Part shown: positions 61,685 to 64,000 of the stretch, piece by piece | How positions within the stretch are numbered: position 1 is the first letter of the stretch | Layout: every line of letters begins with the position of its first letter | Notes under the pieces: generated by a model | Database searches by the model: none | What the model saw: the letters and a program-made list of their open reading frames with translations, nothing else | What the model was told of the DNA's origin: nothing | Position numbers and translations under genes: made by a program | Origin: Deinococcus cellulosilyticus NBRC 106333 = KACC 11606 | GTDB lineage: Bacteria; Deinococcota; Deinococci; Deinococcales; Deinococcaceae | DNA length: 64,000 bases | Direction of reading: 5' to 3' | Assembly (NCBI RefSeq): GCF_007990775.1 | Contig: NZ_BJXB01000016.1 | Coordinates: 81,443-145,442, forward strand

Positions 61685-63247
61685 TCACATGACGGCTTCT
61701 GGCAAGGCTGGGTCCACAAACACGGTCTTCTGCTGGGTGTAGTGCACCTGCCCCTTCCCTGCCCCTTTTGGCCGCCAGACATGCTTGATGCGGGTGTAAT
61801 CCACAGGTACATTCCCTGACTCTCTGGCCTTGGAAAAGTGTGCTGCCAGTGCAGCCACCTTCAGGACCACATCAAAGGGAAGCTCTTTGCCACCAGATCG
61901 AACCAGCACATGGGAACCCGGATAACCCTGGGCATGAAACCAGTGATCCATGCTCTTGCCAATGCGGTGGGTGAGCATTTCATTCTCTGTGGAATTGCGC
62001 CCCACCAGCACCTCGAAACCCCCAATCCGGTATCTCGCTCCCACCTGAACCGTGTTTTTGGTGGAAGTTTCTGCTCCCAGAATTTGCTGTTCCCATTGCT
62101 TCAGTCTGGGCAGATCTGCCTGCATCACCTGTTCCAGCAGGACTTGCAGTTCTTGTTGCTCCTGCAGCAACTGGGGTTCACGCTCCAGCAATCTGAGATA
62201 CACATCTTCCCTTTTGCGGGCACGGGCATACAGACGATCTGCATTCTGCCAGGGTTTCTGGTCTGGCTTGAGTGGGACTTGAACCCTCTCCCCTGTCTCA
62301 AAATCAGGAAGTTCCACGCCAGTTGCACCCTCTGGAACCTGATGCTGGTACGCCATCAGCAAATCTGCCCAGGCCCGCTCTTGCAGGGCTGTTTCTGCTC
62401 CCTGCTCTGCACGTCTGACATCCATCAATTGTTCATGGAGAACTTTAAGCCTTTTCTGCAACACTTCTCTGAGGGACTTGCGAATGGCCTCTGCCTGCTC
62501 GGCCTGGGAAACATCTCTGGCCTGCTCCGAAAGTGAACCCTGGGCAACACTGGGGTCTTCCACCAGGGACTTCACTGCAGAAAACACCACTGGAATGCGG
62601 TCGCCGACCACTTCAGAGAGACCAATCCCCGAGCGTCTGCTCAACTCGGACAGCAGAGTGGGCCCCAGACCATCCAGCACGTCTCTGGCCTTCAGCAGTG
62701 GACGCTCAGCGAGAACCTCAAGGTCCTCCAGTTGCAGGGTTCGAGGATCGAGCTTTTCATAAGGCGGAGGAGGCGTATAACTGCCTCCAGACCGCACCAC
62801 CCGGTAACGGTTGCGGCTGCCAGTGATCTCCCTGGCAGCCATCAGGATTTTTCCAGCAAATCCCTCTCCTGTCTCCAGGATCAACAGGTTGGCGTTGCGT
62901 CCAGTGACCTCAAAAAGCAGTCTGGTGGGTGGGGCATCAATGAAACCCTTTGCTCCTGAGAAGTGAAACACCACCACACGATCCAACTTGAGCTGTTCCG
63001 CCCGAACCAACTCTCCTTGCACTTTTGATGCCATGAAGCGTTGAAATGGATTGCGCGCTTCACCCTGAAGACGGTCACGTGAAAAATACAACGCAGGCGT
63101 GGGAGGTGCATATTCCAGCACCAGAAAACCCAGACCCTCCAGATAAAGTGCCGCAGAGGTTTCACTGGGAAAAACCCAGCCTCTGGTGGCAAGGGGCATG
63201 CGGCCCTCCAGGAGCCGCAGCTGATGGGACAGAAATAGGCCTTCCAT
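61685..63247 (-). CDS. rqcH: Rqc2/NFACT-type ribosome-rescue protein
   Basis: 520-residue protein of the NFACT/RqcH (fibronectin-binding A) family that binds stalled 50S subunits and recruits tRNA-Ala for alanine tailing. The N-terminal domain has LYFSRDRLQGEARNPFQRFM, the middle is a coiled-coil with Arg/Glu-rich helices, and the C-terminal NFACT-R domain has GFEVLVGRNSTENEMLTHRIGKSMDHWFHAQGYPGSHVLVRSG, with the conserved DxWFH. TATTGT lies 9 nt before ATG 63247. An extension to 63400 is not supported. Confidence 0.92.
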   Translation of the reverse strand: MEGLFLSHQLRLLEGRMPLATRGWVFPSETSAALYLEGLGFLVLEYAPPTPALYFSRDRLQGEARNPFQRFMASKVQGELVRAEQLKLDRVVVFHFSGAKGFIDAPPTRLLFEVTGRNANLLILETGEGFAGKILMAAREITGSRNRYRVVRSGGSYTPPPPYEKLDPRTLQLEDLEVLAERPLLKARDVLDGLGPTLLSELSRRSGIGLSEVVGDRIPVVFSAVKSLVEDPSVAQGSLSEQARDVSQAEQAEAIRKSLREVLQKRLKVLHEQLMDVRRAEQGAETALQERAWADLLMAYQHQVPEGATGVELPDFETGERVQVPLKPDQKPWQNADRLYARARKREDVYLRLLEREPQLLQEQQELQVLLEQVMQADLPRLKQWEQQILGAETSTKNTVQVGARYRIGGFEVLVGRNSTENEMLTHRIGKSMDHWFHAQGYPGSHVLVRSGGKELPFDVVLKVAALAAHFSKARESGNVPVDYTRIKHVWRPKGAGKGQVHYTQQKTVFVDPALPEAVM

Positions 63248-63507
63248 ATGAGGCCCACAATACAACAGGCAAGAAGGTGCTACCACTGCAGTACAGCTTA
63301 TTGATGTTCGCAAAAAGAACTGTAGGTTCTTGTTGCTGAGCAACGCGAATGGAACGATCAGGACAGCCAGGTGACCTGCCCTTGTTTTTGCGTAGATCAA
63401 TAAAGGGTGTTTTGAAAGTCTGTAGGAGAGGATTCTCCTGATTTTACCTCGCTCAAAACTGGAAAAGGAGTCACTGCAGCCTGGTGGCTCTTTTCCTACG
63501 CTGAGAC
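63248..63507 (+). mobile_element. Region between rqcH and the IS5-type transposase, probable IS left end
   Basis: 260 nt without a gene. An AGGAGA-N4-TCTCCT dyad near 63425-63440 and a purine-rich stretch before the transposase suggest the IS starts here, but the terminal inverted repeat cannot be placed because the right end is outside the window. Confidence 0.4.
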
Positions 63508-64000
63508 ATGAAAACCCAAAGTTTCACCAGTGACCTCACCGATCAGGAGTGGAAAATTCTGGAACCTCTGGTCCCCCCTGAACGTCCCATGGGGCGGCCC
63601 AGGAAGTGGTCTCTGCGGCACATCCTCAATGGGATTTTCTACGTGCTCAGAGGAGGGATCGCCTGGAGACTTTTGCCATTTAACTTTCCCCCTTGGCAAA
63701 CGGTCTACGCGTATCACCGCAACTGGAGAATCGAAGGGCTCTGGGAAAGCATCCATACCGCCTTGCGGTAACAGGTGCGCCATCAGGAAGGCCGAGAACC
63801 CACCCCCAGTGCAGGCATCATCGACAGTCAGTCGGTGAAAACCACCGAAGCAGGAGGACCCAGAGGCTACGATGGCGGAAAAAAGGTGAACGGTCGAAAA
63901 AGGCACATCCTGGTCGACACTCTTGGGTTGGTTCTGAAAGTGGTGGTGCATGAGGGCAATCTGCAGGACCGTCAGGCCGCTTCCAGAGTCTTTGCTGGCC
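63508..64000 (+). pseudogene. IS5-family transposase broken by an in-frame TAA, truncated by window end
   Basis: The first part (MKTQSFTSDLTDQEWKILEP to SIHTALR) matches the N-terminal domain of IS5-type transposases. A TAA at 63769-63771 stops it, but the same frame then continues with the DDE core (GIIDSQSVKTTEAGG..., then ILVDTLG) to the window edge. One G-to-T change in a GAA codon explains the stop. The transposase is therefore probably inactive, though complementation in trans is possible. The gene continues outside the window. Confidence 0.88.

Overview
The window reads as a chromosomal segment of a mesophilic Deinococcus, probably one of the lower-GC species. Four things point there. 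Many starts sit 5-9 nt downstream of a TANNNT -10 box with no ribosome binding site, which is the leaderless-mRNA habit of Deinococcus. An archaeal-type AspRS2-like synthetase is present. There are envelope genes expected of a diderm (LptA/OstA-like protein, AMIN-amidase, LCP protein). The pyr leader resembles the Thermus/Deinococcus type. The assignment is inferred from gene content; no 16S rRNA, tRNA or CRISPR is present in the window.

Layout. 0-12 kb: class A PBP, pdxH, rbsK, an esterase-fold protein, asparaginase, rsmJ, two alpha/beta hydrolases, then phoH-ybeY-dgkA-cdd. 12-20.6 kb: a secreted DUF3352-like protein, a Ca2+/H+ antiporter, recG, a secreted hydrolase, and a TPR/HD-GYP protein behind a perfect CRP-type site. 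20.8-26 kb: uvrA with an overlapping leaderless upstream ORF, a membrane protein, and a DsbA/DsbB-type pair. 26-34.6 kb: GNAT, PadR plus its membrane partner, galE, a Yip1-like protein, pyrRBC with an attenuator and leader peptide, and a YgjP-type metallopeptidase. 34.6-43 kb: a 47-codon His-tailed membrane peptide, LCP protein, orphan pstS, adenine deaminase, aldo/keto reductase, comF, DUF4344-like and DUF1684 proteins, and an S4 protein. 43-45.5 kb: a three-gene overlapping operon for exported proteins (lipoprotein with Ig-like and possible cohesin-like domains, a small exported protein, and a dockerin-bearing protein). 45.7-63.3 kb: M16 protease, hydrolase, AspRS2 behind an attenuator leader, DegV, class A beta-lactamase-like protein, LptA-like protein, amidase, ATP:cob(I)alamin adenosyltransferase, DUF4139-like protein, malQ, a frameshifted hydroxyacid dehydrogenase, GNAT, panD and rqcH. 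63.5-64 kb: an IS5-type transposase broken by a stop codon and running off the window.

Most genes are housekeeping genes in short operons with 4-nt ATGA overlaps. The most unusual material is regulatory or surface-related: the exported trio at 43.2-45.5 kb, the pyr leader whose peptide ORF crosses its own terminator, the uvrA upstream ORF, the AspRS2 attenuator, the CRP-type operator at the HD-GYP gene, perfect palindromes of up to 28-bp arms at gene ends, and paired inverted repeats of a dispersed element. Long antisense ORFs over conserved genes were treated as shadows.
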